Source: JAFGPS01 sp964628465
GTDB lineage: Bacteria > Planctomycetota > Phycisphaerae > Sedimentisphaerales > Anaerobacaceae
DNA: 64,000 nucleotides
NCBI GenBank assembly: GCA_964628465.1
Contig: CAZVOA010000015.1
Coordinates: forward strand, 1-64,000
Direction: 5' to 3'
The position numbers and the translations under genes were made by a program. Below are positions 62,896 through 64,000 of the stretch, one piece after another (position 1 is the stretch's first letter; each line of letters starts with the position of its first letter). Under the pieces are notes generated by a model. It ran no database searches. It was not told the DNA's origin and worked only from the letters and a program-made list of their open reading frames with translations.

Positions 62896-64000
62896 TCAAT
62901 TTATCTTGCTCTGTCTATTTTTTCTGTATTTCTTATAGTATTCAATTGATGCGGTTAATAATATTAAACCTGAAGTTACGGATATTATGAGAAGGTTTAT
63001 TTGCCAGAGATGGAATTTCTCAAATTTTGGTACTTCGATTACCCAAATGTGCCATCGCAGGTTGTAAATCAGTAAAGCGAGAATTCCGACCATACCGAAA
63101 GTTGCGTAATGAATTTGATTATATAATTGCCTGTATTTCAAGTATACCCTCGTTGCTATGATAAAAATTACTATTGCTCCAAATATGGAAAACCAGACCG
63201 CGAACCAGTCCTTTGCCATAAATGGCATATAGTTAATTATCATCAACCAGTTGAAAGTTACGACAGAAAACTCACCATAAACCTGGCGTTTTGGTTTTAT
63301 GCGTTTTTCAGGCTCGATATATGTTCCCTCTTTGATTTGTATTGCTTTGAGTTTTCTATAGTTAGAGATACCTAAAGCTAATAAAACAATAAAAAATATT
63401 GGAACTGATAATACTATACTTACTCCATATCGAGGTAAAATAAATATAAGTAATATTCCTAAGGTGCAATATAATAGAGCAATAATATGACTTCTTTTTA
63501 AAAACTTACGTTCCTTGTCTGACTTTGCACTTTCAAGATTTCCTTTATAAAGATTAATTGCTCCCCACCAGATAAGTATTGGTGAAATAAACATTCCAAG
63601 GAAATTCAGGATTGTACTGAGTGCAAAAGTATTTGCGCCTTTAGCCGTTGCTCCGGCGACAGCGATACTTGCGGCTTTTGTTGAAAAGACAGGCAGGGCG
63701 GCTATTACTCCGGCGGTGAATACTTTGTTTGGGGTAGTTTGGCTGAGAATATCTTCGACGAGTGTTGACATTTCGGCTTTTAATAATTTGCGGCCGCGAG
63801 AGAGTCTTTGTTTGGTGACTTCTTCGGATAATTCGAGCTTCGAAGCAACTTGTTTTATGGATTGCTGTTCGCGATAGAAAAGCACCATTGGCTCGCTATA
63901 AGTTTCCGGTATTTCCTGAAGTGCCTGCCAGATAACGGTCTGTTGTTCTTTGCTTATAGCTATCTGGTCCGGCTGGGTTTGTGATGTTTCGGATGCAGCC
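62896..64000 (-). CDS. ECF-type sigma factor fused to a membrane domain (5' end outside the window)
   Basis: The frame runs off the right edge. The visible N-terminal part is sigma region 4: QTVIWQALQEIPETYSEPMV, then YREQQSIKQVASKLELSEEV and RLSRGRKLLKAE, the HTH of ECF sigma factors. Region 2 would be past the edge. A linker leads into a C-terminal domain of about six TM helices (AGVIAALPVFSTK; LGMFISPILIWWG; LLYCTLGILLIFIL; WLMIINYMPF; FGMVGILALLIYNL; LLIISVTSGLILLTA). Such membrane-tethered ECF proteins are common in Planctomycetota and suggest regulation by an envelope signal without a separate anti-sigma factor. Confidence 0.85.
   Translation of the reverse strand, partial: AASETSQTQPDQIAISKEQQTVIWQALQEIPETYSEPMVLFYREQQSIKQVASKLELSEEVTKQRLSRGRKLLKAEMSTLVEDILSQTTPNKVFTAGVIAALPVFSTKAASIAVAGATAKGANTFALSTILNFLGMFISPILIWWGAINLYKGNLESAKSDKERKFLKRSHIIALLYCTLGILLIFILPRYGVSIVLSVPIFFIVLLALGISNYRKLKAIQIKEGTYIEPEKRIKPKRQVYGEFSVVTFNWLMIINYMPFMAKDWFAVWFSIFGAIVIFIIATRVYLKYRQLYNQIHYATFGMVGILALLIYNLRWHIWVIEVPKFEKFHLWQINLLIISVTSGLILLTASIEYYKKYRKNRQSKIN

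Overview
The window looks like the chromosome of an anaerobic, Gram-negative, flagellated bacterium. The best guess is Planctomycetota, class Phycisphaerae. This rests on a C-terminal dockerin-like 'GDINLNGTVNEDDVLKLLEDWL' tail, a prepilin-type protein beside it, an ECF sigma factor fused to a membrane domain, DUF1844, a CE15-like esterase, FG-GAP repeats, moderate-to-low GC, and a complete multimeric [FeFe] hydrogenase operon. The taxonomic call is inference; no rRNA gene is present.

Layout. 0.1-3.8 kb: hypC and hypF ([NiFe]-hydrogenase maturation) flank a SAM methyltransferase. 3.8-5.0 kb: palindromic repeats, tRNA-Ala(GGC) and a small lipoprotein. 5.0-15.0 kb: a minus-strand [FeFe]-hydrogenase operon, read in the order receiver, Cache histidine kinase, 2Fe-2S protein, HydB, HydA, HydG, NuoE/HydC, HydE, receiver. 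HydF is not in the window. 15.5-21.4 kb: a large membrane protein, a GT2 glycosyltransferase, a gamma-glutamylcyclotransferase/amidoligase-like fusion and DUF4186. 21.6-23.5 kb: flagellin behind a FliA-type promoter, fliS and a CBS protein. 23.5-27.5 kb: CDF transporter, phosphoglucosamine-mutase-type enzyme and serA. 27.8-35.7 kb: secreted proteins of unknown function, a CE15-like esterase with Met/Gly repeats, a TolC-like protein, a membrane-fusion protein and a DUF481 outer-membrane protein. 36.1-41.0 kb: DksA-like protein, tRNA-Lys(TTT), clpX, and a beta-class DNA methyltransferase whose 3' end occurs three times around two small cassettes. 41-45.3 kb: small envelope proteins and an FG-GAP protein. 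45.4-50.4 kb: a minus-strand metal-transport cluster (dockerin-type protein, pseudopilin, ZnuA/ZnuC/ZnuB-like ABC system, His-rich NicO-like transporter). 50.5-55.8 kb: cupin, a PAS histidine kinase with two receivers, smpB, DUF1844 and trpC. 55.9-61.7 kb: TauE/SafE, small membrane and alpha-toroid proteins, DJ-1/PfpI, GyrI-like and AraC-GyrI proteins, and a Gmad2-GerMN protein. 61.9-64 kb: a DUF2089-like HTH with two small membrane proteins, and a sigma-factor/membrane fusion cut by the window end.

Functional picture. The hydrogenase operon encodes an NAD(P)H-linked, probably electron-bifurcating HydABC enzyme with two of its three maturases and its own signalling proteins, consistent with fermentative H2 metabolism. 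The metal transporter cluster may supply Zn or Ni. Most novel are the threefold methyltransferase 3' end, which looks like repeated cassette capture at one gene terminus, the cyclotransferase-amidoligase fusion, non-canonical cysteine motifs in HydA and HydG, and a palindromic repeat translated inside hypF.
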